64,000 nucleotides of DNA, from positions 3,281,090 through 3,345,089 of the forward strand of contig NW_017803843.1 in assembly GCF_001625305.1 (NCBI RefSeq). The letters are read 5' to 3'. Position numbers and translations under genes: made by a program. The stretch's first letter is position 1, and every line of letters begins with the position of its first letter. Positions 22,221-33,850 of the stretch are shown piece after piece. The DNA is from Branchiostoma belcheri. Taxonomy: Eukaryota > Chordata > Leptocardii > Amphioxiformes > Branchiostomatidae. The notes below the pieces were generated by a model. It saw nothing but the letters and a program-made list of their open reading frames with translations, had not been told where the DNA came from and made no database searches.

Positions 22221-22752
22221 GGCCGGTCGCGGTGCGTGAAGCGGAGAGCTACAGTCTGAATGGCTCTGATCGATAACAACTGACGACCCCGCGACGTGGA
22301 GGGGCGAACTCCACCTACGTCATCAGCGCGAGGGTTGTCTCCTGTCTCCATGGCAACGGAACGACGCCAGGAGTTCTAATTTGGAAGACGTAAACATCGG
22401 GGGTGATCGGTAGGGCGAGAAGGAGCGCGGTTAATCAGTGACGGCGCGGGTCCGTTATGCTCGCCTCGGCGGACCGACCGTCCGTTCAGCCCAAAGGACT
22501 TGCGGTTCCTCGTTGTTATCGTCAGGTCGGAAACTGGATACAGGCTTTAGACTGTGTGTTGTTGGAGTGTTTGCCGAGCCCCTCATGGCAGCGGAGATCT
22601 GGTGAGAGCAAGGTGTGTTTGCCTGCCAACTTGAGACGCTTCAGGCCGGGGCTGGTTCCCTGGGATAACTGAGGAGGAGGAGAATTAAGGTTCCATCAGT
22701 GAGACTGGCCGGCCGGAGGGAAACCGGCGGGCGGGAGGATTCTTGACTAAAG
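22221..22752 (+). other. 5' untranslated part of the 22.7-kb gene
   Basis: Starts after a GTGTTTTCAG acceptor. It contains short upstream reading frames (for example from 22457) and a strong X-box at 22344-22357. Confidence 0.4.
22344..22357 (+). promoter_or_regulatory. X-box (RFX-type) motif
   Basis: GTCTCCATGGCAAC, a full palindromic X-box with an AT spacer, 400 bases before the ATG at 22753. Confidence 0.6.
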
Positions 22753-23860
22753 ATGATGATGGCAACAACGTTAGAACAGAACCCGGAATTACTGAACCAG
22801 TACGAGGAGAACTATGAGTCGTCCAAGGTGGTGCAGATTCTGCGGTTCCTTAAGGACCAGGAGAGGTACACGGCGGAGAGGCGGGCGCAGGCAGCCCGGC
22901 CCCCGGCTTACGTCCGTCTGGACGAGCGGACCGAGCAGGAGAGGCGGCGGACGGGTTCAGGCCCCGGACGGCCGACTCCGCCATGTTCGCCCCGAACTAC
23001 AGGCCTCCCCGAGGTCGCTCCACGGAGAGGCCGGGCACGGAGAGCCCCGCGCTCAGCAAGGCGAGAACCAACGCGCTGACCGTCAGTAAGATCCGCGGGG
23101 CCGCCAACCCGGGGCGGCCCAAACTGTCCAGAACACCCCGAGAACAGCTCGACTTCTCACCGGTTCGGGAAAATTCCAGGGCGACCATCGCCGTGCGTCC
23201 TGCCACACAACAGGCAAACCGCGTGTACAGAAACGACTTAGAACCAGGCTGTACAGCCACCCCCCTCCCACCAGGCACGATCTGATCAAAGACAAGCACG
23301 TTCTAGAAAAGAGGCAATCTTTACTCAATAGACCAAAAATGACCCTAGATGGTGGCGGGGAATTAAAAAGTGACAACAGTAACGCCATAGTGCAGTATGA
23401 CAATAATGTAGTCAGTGTGCGACTGTCGCGCAGCACGGGACGACTGGAACACGAGTCTCGGAGTGGTGCGGAGGCGGCGGCCGGGAACGTCACCCGCGAC
23501 GAGCGGTCCAACACCAAGTCGGACTCCGCGGGCACCGGGCTCAGAACTCTCTCGGCGTCCACCGACTTCAGCGTCGACCCTGCCGCGGTCCCCCACAGGA
23601 AGGGACCCATCTCTATAGACGACAGGCCCGGTGGCGAGCGGAGCCCAGTCCGCAGCCCCGACAGAACTCTAGTCGGCACGAACTCTAGCCTAGCGCCGCG
23701 AAAGCCGCTCCAGTTCGCCGGCACAGACTCCTCGGGGTCGGGCGGGGGAAGGGTGGACGTGTACCACCTGCCCAGGCTCGGTCACGGCGTTGCCATGGCC
23801 GGGGAACGAGCGCAACCACAGCCCCTGCCCTACCTGGTGGAGACCAACTCACTGTCCTAG
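22753..23860 (+). pseudogene. uncharacterised Ser/Arg/Pro-rich protein gene, reading frame shifted twice
   Basis: Three successive open frames read as one protein of about 370 residues. The first starts MMMATTLEQNPELLNQYEEN and has a likely helical segment with VVQILRFLKDQERYTAERR. The frame moves near 22941-22960 (into FAPNYRPPRGRSTERPGTES) and again near 23241-23250 (into LYSHPPPTRHDLIKDKHVLE), ending LPYLVETNSLS at 23858-23860. Both moves fit loss of one base, and no splice signals sit at either point. The rest is disordered, with many Ser, Arg, Pro and possible phosphorylation sites, and includes VYHLPRLGHG near the end. I do not recognise the family. The breaks may be draft sequencing errors in GC-rich DNA; if so this is an ordinary gene. 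Two X-boxes follow the stop, and AATAAA is at 24563. Confidence 0.6.
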
Positions 23861-23868
23861 CATCGTGC

Positions 23869-23902
23869 GTCACCATGACAACGGAACTGTTTCCATGGCA
23901 AC
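23869..23902 (+). promoter_or_regulatory. pair of X-box motifs just after the stop codon
   Basis: GTCACCATGACAAC at 23869-23882 and GTTTCCATGGCAAC at 23889-23902, both with AT spacers, 20 bases start to start. Confidence 0.5.
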
Positions 23903-24562
23903 GGAGCGACGACATGATAGACGTGATGAGCGGACGGCGCACAACTATGTTGCTTTTGGTAGGACATGTGAACATCATTACCTCAGTTTGAACTCGGTCT
24001 GAGATGTTACCATTCATAACTCTGACAACCTGAAGATCGTGTGGAGAACACTGGTCATTTTGAATCTGAAAAGACGTTAAAAATTTGGAATAACGAAAAT
24101 AAGACTCCTAGGCTACGACACAATGAAAGGTACTAGAGTATAAAAGACAGCATGACATATTAACTAGATCTTAATGTACATCAAGTAGCATGTTGAAATA
24201 TAGAGCTTCCGTCTTGGCACCCTTGAAATTTGGAAAATGAAAAATGACTTGTGACCTAAAGTCGACCAGTGTTTGGGTGGTAGCATGTGAAACGACCGAG
24301 CGACAATTAGCTGGTTTTAGTACACAGGGATCAGAATTACAGCAAAGCCAGGAAACAGCCCAGCTCGCCCTGTGTACTGTAGGGACATTCCCGCGCAATA
24401 TGGACACGCAGACATGTAGAGTAGCGCTGTTGGTCTGTTCTCCACTTGAACTTTGCTCGTGTGCGACTGGCGTTCTTGCCTTCATACGGTAATGTGCAGT
24501 AATAGAGCCAGATAACCGCGACGTTTTTTCTGTCACGGACAAACTGTTATTGAACTGAGAAG

Positions 24563-24568
24563 AATAAA
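24563..24568 (+). terminator. polyadenylation signal AATAAA
   Basis: AATAAA in GAAGAATAAATATAATG, 700 bases after the stop of the 22.7-kb gene. Confidence 0.4.
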
Positions 24569-25038
24569 TATAATGTGTTAGAATTCAGTATTTATGAAAA
24601 GATGTTCGCAATGTTGCTTCCTATGTTGATGTTAAGATTAGTAGGCCACTCCTGTGTTTAATATTGACTTCTGTGAGGATATTTGCCAGTATGTTCCTCC
24701 GTGAGACTATAGCTCAGCCATACGTGTTAGACAGATGGATTGGTCCATGACAGGACACATGAAAGCTGCCGTGTCACTCTGTCGTTTGTGCGCGGTGACC
24801 AAAAATGACATTAAAAATTCATGTCCCTGTGCGACTGTGTCCTGTTGTGACTTGTGTGCTGGTATGAGGATTGCGTGACTGTACGGCAACACAGAACGGT
24901 TAGTCTGTTCTGACTGGAGAATATACCATATACTAGTGCTGACTTGTTACTGGGGCAAAACAGTAACAAACATCCCACTAAATCGGTGTGTTATTGTCGT
25001 CCTTGGTGGACTTAAAGTTAAATACGTGTATGTGACAG

Positions 25039-26111
25039 CCTACGACATGCCATGTTTTATTTATGAACGCGGTACATAAATAGGTACAATAATGACGCAG
25101 TCGACTTAATTAAAGTGCGTCATTCTTGAGATGGAGTGAAAAGTGAACCGTCATCGATGATATATTGATGTCGACACCTGACGTTTATAGATGTCACTAG
25201 GATAGTTTATATTCACAAAACCTGTCGGGCTGTCGTCCCGGGGACCTGACCAGGCAGTGTTGTAGGGAAGGGTTAACATTTCTGCAGATTTTGAATGATA
25301 GCAGTAACTTGCACCAGGATATCGATATTGTACGATATGCTTTATCAGTTTACATCACTCGACAATCCTTCCTAGTTTATAGATACAGATTTTTTTTAGA
25401 TTTACCTTACCAAAGGTATAAACCTAGCAAGACTTCCTGGTCATCTTAAAATCTTCCGGAAACAGAAACTTTCGGTTATAGGAATGTTCTCCATGGCCTA
25501 GGTGTGTTTTGATTGGCACATGTACATCACTTGAGATCTCCATGTCACAATGTACCCTACATGACGGACATGCATGCTGAGTCAGCTTGGCGCTTTTTCT
25601 GACAACGGTAACTTGTAAGATCCGTATCTCTGTCTAAGACCCATGTTTTGGTTGACAAATATGCGGTTATTAACATAACTCGATGACACCATTTACACGC
25701 CAGCAGATCCACGCAGAATATGACACCTGATGAGTTTGTTGACCGTGAAATTCTCCTGTCGTCACCAACAGTAGGAAGTCTGTTTTGACCCATCCTGGCG
25801 TTTCTCATGGTTTCCTCCAGTCTTTGTCCTCATGACGAGAATTCTCCATTCACGCGGCGGGAGCTAGCCGGGCACCGCCCGACCCGCTGACCCTACCGGC
25901 GCGCACGGTAAATGTCAGAGGGTACGGGAGTGTACAGACACACACAGACGAGAATTCATCAACAGACAAACGTCACTGACTGGTCCAGCACTAAAGGAGA
26001 CCGAGTCACAAGACACGCCTGTACCGGTCTGACGCCTTAAAGATGCAAATTTCGCCAACCATTATGGTGACAGATGGATATTAACTCATGTCAACATATA
26101 TAAAGAAGGAA
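25039..26111 (+). repeat. 1.07-kb direct duplication, first copy
   Basis: Nearly identical to 26113-27185, with differences at about ten sites (for example GATTTACC against AATTTCACC, CCCATCC against CCCGTCC). No gene is supported inside it. A single N at 26112 lies exactly at the joint. Confidence 0.95.
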
Positions 26112-26112
26112 N

Positions 26113-27185
26113 CCTGCGACATGCCATGTTTATTTATGAACGCGGTACATAAATAGGTACAATAATGACGCAGTCGACTTAATTAAAGTGCGTCATTCTT
26201 GAGATGGAGTGAAAAGTGAACCGTCATCGATGATATATTGATGTCGACACCTGACGTTTATAGATGTCACTAGGATAGTTTATATTCACAAAACCTGTCG
26301 GGCTGTCGTCCCGGGGACCTGACCAGGCAGTGTTGTAGGGAAGGGTTAACATTTCTGCAGATTTTGAATGATAGCAGTAACTTGCACCAGGATATCGATA
26401 TTGTACGATATGCTTTATCAGTTTACATCACTCGACAATCCTTCCTAGTTTATAGATACAGATTTTTTTTAATTTCACCTTACCAAAGGTACAAACCTAG
26501 CAAGACTTCCTGGTCATCTTAAAATCTTCCGGAAACAGAAACTTTCGGTTATAGGAATGTTCTCCATGGCCTAGGTGTGTTTTGATTGGCACATGTACAT
26601 CACTTGAGATCTCCATGTCACAATGTACCCTACATGACGGACATGCATGCTGAGTCAGCTTGGCGCTTTTTCTGACAACGGTAACTTGTAAGATCCGTAT
26701 CTCTGTCTAAGACCCATGTTTTGGTTGACAAATATGCGGTTATTAACATAACTCGATGACACCATTTACACGCCAGCAGATCCACGCAGAATATGACACC
26801 TGATGAGTTTGTTGACCGTGAAATTCTCCTGTCGTCACCAACAGTAGGAAGTCTGTTTTGACCCGTCCTGGCGTTTCTCATGGTTTCCTCCAGTCTTTGT
26901 CCTCATGACGAGAATTCTCCATTCACGCGGCGGGAGCTAGCCGGGCACCGCCCGACCCGCTGACCCTACCGGCGCGCACGGTAAATGTCAGAGGGTACGG
27001 GAGTGTACAGACACACACAGACGAGAATTCATCAACAGACAAACGTCACTGACTGGTCCAGCACTAAAGGAGACCGAGTCACAAGACACGCCTGTGCCGG
27101 TCTGACGCTTTAAAGATGCAAATTTCGCCAACCATTAAGGTGACAGATGGATATTAAATCATGTCAACATATATCAAAGAAGGAA
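26113..27185 (+). repeat. 1.07-kb direct duplication, second copy
   Basis: Starts CCTGCGACATGCC and ends AAAGAAGGAA like the first copy. The joint at a lone N suggests two alleles were laid end to end by the assembler. Confidence 0.95.
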
Positions 27186-30100
27186 ACGCCTGAGTCTGAT
27201 TCGAGCCAGAGTTCTAGCAAATGTCTGCCTTCACGGCACGTTGAAGAAACTGGTCCTGTGTTTAGGGTAAAGGTTGGATAATGCATAGTCTCCTATGTTG
27301 ACCGGAAAATAAGATAAAAGCAATCGTGTTCTAGTACAATTAACTTGTCTGAGAAGATTAGTTTCTTCAATGTGTTACTCGTATTGATTTGTGGTTTTAC
27401 TACATCGGAAATACATACATCGATCCCAGCTGCAGCTAACTTCAACCCCATGAAATTGCTTCTTTAATAGAGCGGCCACTGCCAGAAGGGAATAGCCCTG
27501 CCACTTTGGCAGTTGTTAAGGCGTCTCTATCTTTGTTGACAATCTCAACTGCGGCATTTTAAAATCGATTCAGGTCAACTTCAAGACATTATTCAAGTCG
27601 ACACGAGTCTGCGATATGAGGCTCTTGAAGATGAGTGTCTGAAGTACGCGGAGCTGTGTTACCATCTTAAGAATGTTTTTCTTCTTCACGACAATGTTTT
27701 TATGTACGCAGCATCTTTCAAGTGTGCAGTTGAGAGCTCAGTCAAGCGGGTAGGTTCAAATATTTGTTGAGGATTACCGGGGGGGTTGTTGGTTGGCCGG
27801 GCGGGGGCGGAGCGACCCTGGCCCGAGGCGAGCGCTCGGCACGCTCCGTGACGACTCGGGTGGCGGGAGGAATGTCGCGGCGATGCGGCGTGTGGTCGTC
27901 ACGCCGGTCTCCTGTTTCACCTGAAACAGACCTGTTTCCGGAAGCGTCAGGTGATGCCGTGACGTGACACGACTGATGGTGACCAGAAGGAAAACACACC
28001 TGTCACAATAGTCACATGTACAGGTTTTCCAGCACAATCGTCGCTAAACATCATATTTATGTGACCGGAGCTTTACCAAAACGGTTCTGAACACAGATCG
28101 TTTAAAATGACATGCGATGCATGGAATGCTATAAAAAGTTTTTGCACATATTTGTGTAGGAAAATATCTTGACCATTCTGTATAATGATTAGCGAAAGGA
28201 AAACAGACCTGTCACAAACATGTCACATTAGTTTTCTGACAATTGTTCGAAATGATAGATCGTTCTCAGGACAGGTATTCTGTACATATTTATCGAGGAA
28301 TATGTCCCAACAAAACTATGTACAGTTTAACAGAATGAAATCAATTCTTCCACAAAGCACATCACAATACACTGTTACTTATCAAGCTAATTGCGTATCG
28401 TTTGAAATCACAGTGGTTTGACATGGTGTTGGTCCTCTGGACAAGCCGAGTCCTCACACATCTCATCGAAGAAAACGACTTGACAATACTGTGTAATGAT
28501 TAACGAAATGAAAACAAACCTATCACAAACATGTCACAATACCGTTACTTCCTTAAAACCTCAACTGTTTCGAACACTATATATAGGGGGTAAAATATAC
28601 GATGTATCATGTTCTCTGTGCAGGCTCTTCGAATTGGGCTTTTGAAGAATCATAATGGAAAAAATCGACTTGTAGAGGTTATGGCTATCACATGCTTATT
28701 GAAGATACGTTTGTCAAAACCTTGCTGCCCAGTAGAAATGTGGTTAAGCCGTTCCGTACTCAGGTCTGTGTCGATTTAAAACCGCGACGTTTATTTTGGA
28801 CGTAAATCACCACTATGTACTGTATTTGTATAACCCTAAGTGAAATGCTGGTGTCTATTCTATGTTGGAGCATTTTTCGTGAAATGTTTTCTATCCGTTA
28901 ATGGTGTTGATGAACACGATTAAACATTTCCTTGGTGAATAACAATACAAACACGGTCGCAGATGTCACGCACCGTTAGAAGGTTAGTAATCCCATCTAG
29001 ACGATACTGCACAGAGAACAATGCCGTATGAAGGTGACCCTCACACGTATTGTCTGCAGAAGTACAGACTGGTACAACAGAACTAGAGCGCGACAAACTC
29101 ACCGGTAATAATTACTGTGAGACTGAGATGACCCGACAGTTAACGTACTAATGACTGCTGCCCTTATGTTGTTGTGAAACGTTTCTTGACGGTTTGGTAG
29201 CGTATCTCATTTGGTAGCGTTATCATGATGATGATGATGATCTCTTGTTCAGTCTCGAAGTAAACTTTCCAGTATGTTGAGACCGGACTAGAAATGTACA
29301 AGTACGTGACAAGGTAAAATACTTGTTAAACACTTAGTCTGGAGATTCCTATCTCGCTGTGGACATCAATCAACATTCAGTCCATCGTGTTTTCATTTCC
29401 TGTCCAGTAAAACTATCATTGTTGTTTCTTTGATTACGATCTCTGTCAAATGACTAAGATGACTGCTATTCTTCCTTGAGTGTGTTTCACCTTCTTACAG
29501 TCGTATACAAGAAACACCTGTGTTATATTTCACGACAACATTTTGACTTGCTAAGAACGTACATTGTTACATTCTTAAGTTGAACAAGTAAGAAGTGGCC
29601 CACTTCGTCTCCGTCGTTTTCTTAAGTTGAGCGTGAAGGAAGTCGACCACTTCACCTGGGTGGGCGGCCGGACAAAGATGTGATGACGTCACAGTAATCA
29701 GCCACAGTCCCGTAGCCATGGAGGACTCTTCAGATTAACCATATCCATCCGCGATTGGGATCGAGTTACCGACAAAAACACTCGTTCTGCGAAAGGGGAT
29801 GTCGAGAGGGACGTTGAGATGCAGTTTCACTTCCAAATACAGTATGGACAGGACGCAATCGAATCAGGATAGCAGTGGGCAGTAATCTAAAAGCAAACAT
29901 GTGACTCTGACGTTTGTTCACGTCTTTTTTTCAATGAATTTTTTGTATGTTTTCTGGTTGCTCCCTGAGTGTTTTCTTCTGCTTGCTTGAAGATTGAAGC
30001 TAATGATAAGTATTTATTTTGTGAACTTAGAACTCCACTGGGGAACGTCCAACAAGAAACACAAGCCTTTACCACACATCTGCTTGGAGATGATGCGGTG

Positions 30101-32142
30101 TGCGCATGACGTGTTGTTTGCTCGACCATTAGTGCCCGGATGGAAGAGAATACTTCAGGCGTGCGGAAAGTAAAGTTTGCGGCAAACACAGAACGTGTTA
30201 GCGGGTTTACCGACTAAACTTTCCGCTCAATCTTTCAAACACTTCTAAAAGCGAACACAGGCCGCTCTAGTAAAGTCCGATCGCAGAACCGAAAGCCTTT
30301 GTGTCCAAGCAGACACTGGGACGGAAAATGGCGATGTTCCTGTAAACGACCATCCTTGGAGATCAGATAACGAAGCATTTCAGTCGTCTTTCACAAGAAT
30401 GAAGTCTTCAAGTCTGACGTCGCTTTTGTGTTTCTCCATATTTACGGAGTTCTTAAATCTCTTTCTTTCCTAACCCTGTACACACTATCTCCTTCAATTT
30501 TCTATAGTTTAAACACTTGTAAACAAATCCCGACAGGACTTATTTGTTTTTCAGTGTTGACGAACGTCTCAGAGAATCTTTTCCTAATCCTGTCCACACG
30601 ATTCCTGCCTGTAAGACACGTCCCTATCATGCTCTGCCGGTAATGACTAAGTCTACTTTGTTCCCGATACAGAACCGACATCGGCGATCAGTCATGTAAG
30701 GGATGAGTTTCATGACAACTCTCACAGCAGGACAGTGGGGATTGTAGAGATGATAACGTAGCTGTTGGCACATCCCCGTGTTTGTGTTTAAGACATGATT
30801 GCTTCCACTCCCTGTACGTGTGACGGGTACGTGAGAAAACAGCAGTATCTTTATCTGTATGTATGTATGTATGTATGTATGAATGTTTTACATTACAGAC
30901 CCATGGCCTTATGCTACATATCTATAAAGACACCGTATCTCGCAGATTTTGTGATACATCCACTTGTTTCTGACTTGCCTAGTTAAGCGTCTCAAAGGTC
31001 GCTGTTCCCAGCCCATCGACAGAGAGTCTTCAGGCGGGTTTTGCCTCTTTCAGACGTCATCTGTATCAGTGTGAGCAGGTCAAACCTTACAATCCGGTCA
31101 TACCTACTGTAGAAAACTGGTGTGTTACGTCTAAAGGCGGTTTACTGGTTATGCGAAACAAACAAACAAAACCTCTGAGACCACACCACCTGCCTGGTGC
31201 TCCGGACGACCCGAATTCCGGGCCAGGTGCCGCCGCGCCCAGCGACATGTAATATCTGGCGGGACACCGGCTCAGCTGCCCCCGCCATATCTCCTCCCGG
31301 CACTGAGAACAAACTCATAACGCAAGACAGGTAGCAGATATGAGATGTTGACCAAAGCAAAGGTTATTCACCTGTGTGCGGCGTGAACAATGAACAGTGT
31401 TGTGGACTTTTACCTGTGGTTAGCGATGTGTTTGTGTTGGGGTTATGTTGGAGTACTTGTTGTGGGGGTTTAAGGATTACCGGGATTTTCGTACAAGTTT
31501 TACATCTTCTAAAGTCCACTTAGTAGGAATGGTTTAAAAACGGTTTGCCTGTTCACATTAGTGAGATATGTACATGGACAAAGTCACGCCAAGCTCATTC
31601 ATCTCTACAAAAATGTAACATATATATATATAGTTTGCTGTAATACATAATGTATAAAGTAATACATACTGTAAAGTCTAGTAGGGCGGGACAGGCTGGA
31701 AAACGGTTCGACTAGGAACGTTATGCAGATAGTGTGCGTGTTCAAAAGTCATGTCAAACACAAATGAAGATAAGCATGGGTCCAACTGAGCACAGAATAT
31801 ATACCACGCAGAAGAATCTTCCAAAGTTGCCACAGTTCTTTTGCTAGATTTAAGAACCAGATAACACTAGCAGTCTTAGCTGGCTGAACAGACACCAGTA
31901 ATGCGGAACTAAAAAATATCAACTTCAAGTTTCACGTTTCAACCTGTTGCTGAATGAGTAAAGATTTACATATTGACTAATATGAATACAATTATGTTTT
32001 AGGAGGAGATGATCTTTACAGTGTACAAATATGTAAGCAAATCAGTTTAGGGTTATCTTAAATTAATGACCCATTCCGAGGTGTATATGGTGTTGTAAGG
32101 CCTGGTATCAGTAAACACAGCATTCGTAGGTCTTCTGTGTTT
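27186..32142. other. noncoding repeat-rich stretch
   Basis: No coding region supported. Diverged direct repeats lie at 27,975-28,700. A (GAT)n tract lies near 29226 and a (TATG)n tract near 30858. One exact TCTGCTTGGAGA word is at 30079-30090. Confidence 0.4.
28157..28535 (+). repeat. diverged direct repeat, period about 305 bases
   Basis: The block at 28157-28225 (CTTGACCATTCTGTATAATG, then AAACAGACCTGTCACAAACA) recurs at 28462-28535 (CTTGACAATACTGTGTAATG, then AAACAAACCTATCACAAACA). A weaker relative, GGAAAACACACCTGTCACAA, lies at about 27987. Confidence 0.6.
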
Positions 32143-32162
32143 NNNNNNNNNNNNNNNNNNNN
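32143..32162. other. assembly gap of 20 N
   Basis: Exactly 20 N, next to a minisatellite. Confidence 0.95.
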
Positions 32163-32218
32163 TGTGCTAATGCTGTAGAGGTGGTGATGGTGCTGTATTC
32201 TTTAATGCCTATGACGTA

Positions 32219-32373
32219 GTCCTTGGTGCTGATGCTGTATCCGTATGTGGTGATGACGTAGTCCCTGGTGCTGATACTGTTTCCATAGGTGGTGATGACG
32301 TAGTCCCTGGTGCTGATTCTGTTTCCATAGGTGGTGATGACGTAGCCCTTGGTGCTGATGTTGTATCCATAGG
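32219..32373 (-). repeat. 42-bp minisatellite, about 3.7 units
   Basis: Units start at 32219, 32261, 32303 and 32345. On the minus strand they stay open as a 14-residue repeat (STRDYVITTYGNSI) because 42 is a multiple of three. A (GA)n tract follows at 32371-32390. It is treated as noncoding because nothing else in the frame looks like protein. Confidence 0.9.
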
Positions 32374-33071
32374 AGAGAGAGAGAGAGAGACGCACATACA
32401 TAAATGTATATACATATACAGGCACAAAATATAAAATTTACACTCCCTGAGTGTGATGTAACAAGTACCATCAATGAGAGCCGCCGACCAGTTCTGAGTG
32501 GCCCGGCCGTTTGCACAGTTGCCGGCTGGTCCGTGGGAAGGACGCGGGAAACTTTGCACACCTGTCCGGGGGGACACTTCCCCGTGACCCGCCCACGTAA
32601 GGACGGTGTACGGTTCACACTTAACAACGGAGTTCACTTCTCATTAGCCGCTTGATTCATCATTCGTTTCTCACGTGTACTTACAGGCATATCTATCATC
32701 CCATACTCAACTTTTCAGATATTTTTTTTTGCTGTTTTCAGCCGGTAGGAAGTACTGAAAACAGGACATTTTCTTGGATAATTCTTATTCTCAGTTTTCA
32801 CGTGATTACATCGTTAACGATAAACAGATAATTGTTGCCTGATACGTGATCACAAGAAAACACGATAGCACGTAACGAAACATATTTCGCTTTTTAAGAA
32901 ATGTCCGGTCTCTGAAAAAGTGACCAGCCGTATGTTTTGGGATTGCTTAACCGTATGTACGTTTCTGTAGATAGATCAAGACACGGATACGCGGAACAAC
33001 CCAAAATACACATCAAACACCCTGATACCAGAGCCGCCGGTAACCTCTTTACACATAATTGCTCTCGTCCT

Positions 33072-33085
33072 GTCGCCATGGTAAC
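33072..33085 (+). promoter_or_regulatory. X-box (RFX-type) motif
   Basis: GTCGCCATGGTAAC, full palindrome with an AT spacer. A weaker one, GTTCCCATGGAAAC, follows at 33232-33245. Confidence 0.5.
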
Positions 33086-33814
33086 GGATATACAAAACCT
33101 ATCTTGGGCAATATTTGACGGAGTCAGACGAGTTAGTATTTCCGCATTGCGGAACGATCCAAATGACTTATAATCAAATAGTCTGTGGAGCCTACAGCCT
33201 TCTACATCTTGTACATAAGTACGTTAATAAAGTTCCCATGGAAACAGATACATACAAACTATAACACCATCCCTGTCGCCCCTGGCACCAGAGTGTGTTC
33301 CCTTGTTCACTGCATGCAGCACGGAAGCAATTTTGTCCTGCAAACAAAAACTAATTCATCCATTGCAATTTTTATTTGTTCTTCTCTTCAAAAGAAATCT
33401 TATTTGCCGACTCCATACGGACAGATGATCAGCTCATTAGATAGGAGGCCGCTATATAGAAACAGGCCGAGTCAAGGGAAATTAGCGCAGTATTTCATCC
33501 CAGGTGTTTTGTCTATTTCAAGGATATCTATATATCTATAAGGCCACTTTCCAGCCTTATGAAGCCCTAACTTTTTACACCCAACCGTAGGGCCTCCTCT
33601 GGGTGGACAAAATAATGGATTTACTTTCATCTCATCAACGTGGACATGGAAATTTGCCTGCCCTACGTGACGCGACAATCTGGCAGTGATAGAATACGGT
33701 TATCTTATCTTAATAAAGTTTTAAAAAGTTTACGTTATTGTTGTATATCCTTCTATCCTATGTATCATGTTACTCAGTATGATATACATGTTACATTACA
33801 CTCCGATGTATGCA

Positions 33815-33850
33815 TTTAGCCCCATGGGCATGAATATACAATAAAGATTC
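33815..33850 (+). repeat. 3' tail of a retroelement-like dispersed repeat
   Basis: GGGCATGAATATACAATAAA closely matches the tail at 20420-20462. Confidence 0.4.

Noticed and set aside
23083-23724. 213-residue minus-strand open frame
   Set aside because: It is antisense to the protein-like plus-strand frames of the 22.7-kb gene and owes its length to high GC content.
32108-32637. Three minus-strand frames with repeated 14-residue units
   Set aside because: They translate a 42-bp minisatellite and span an N gap; no independent coding evidence.
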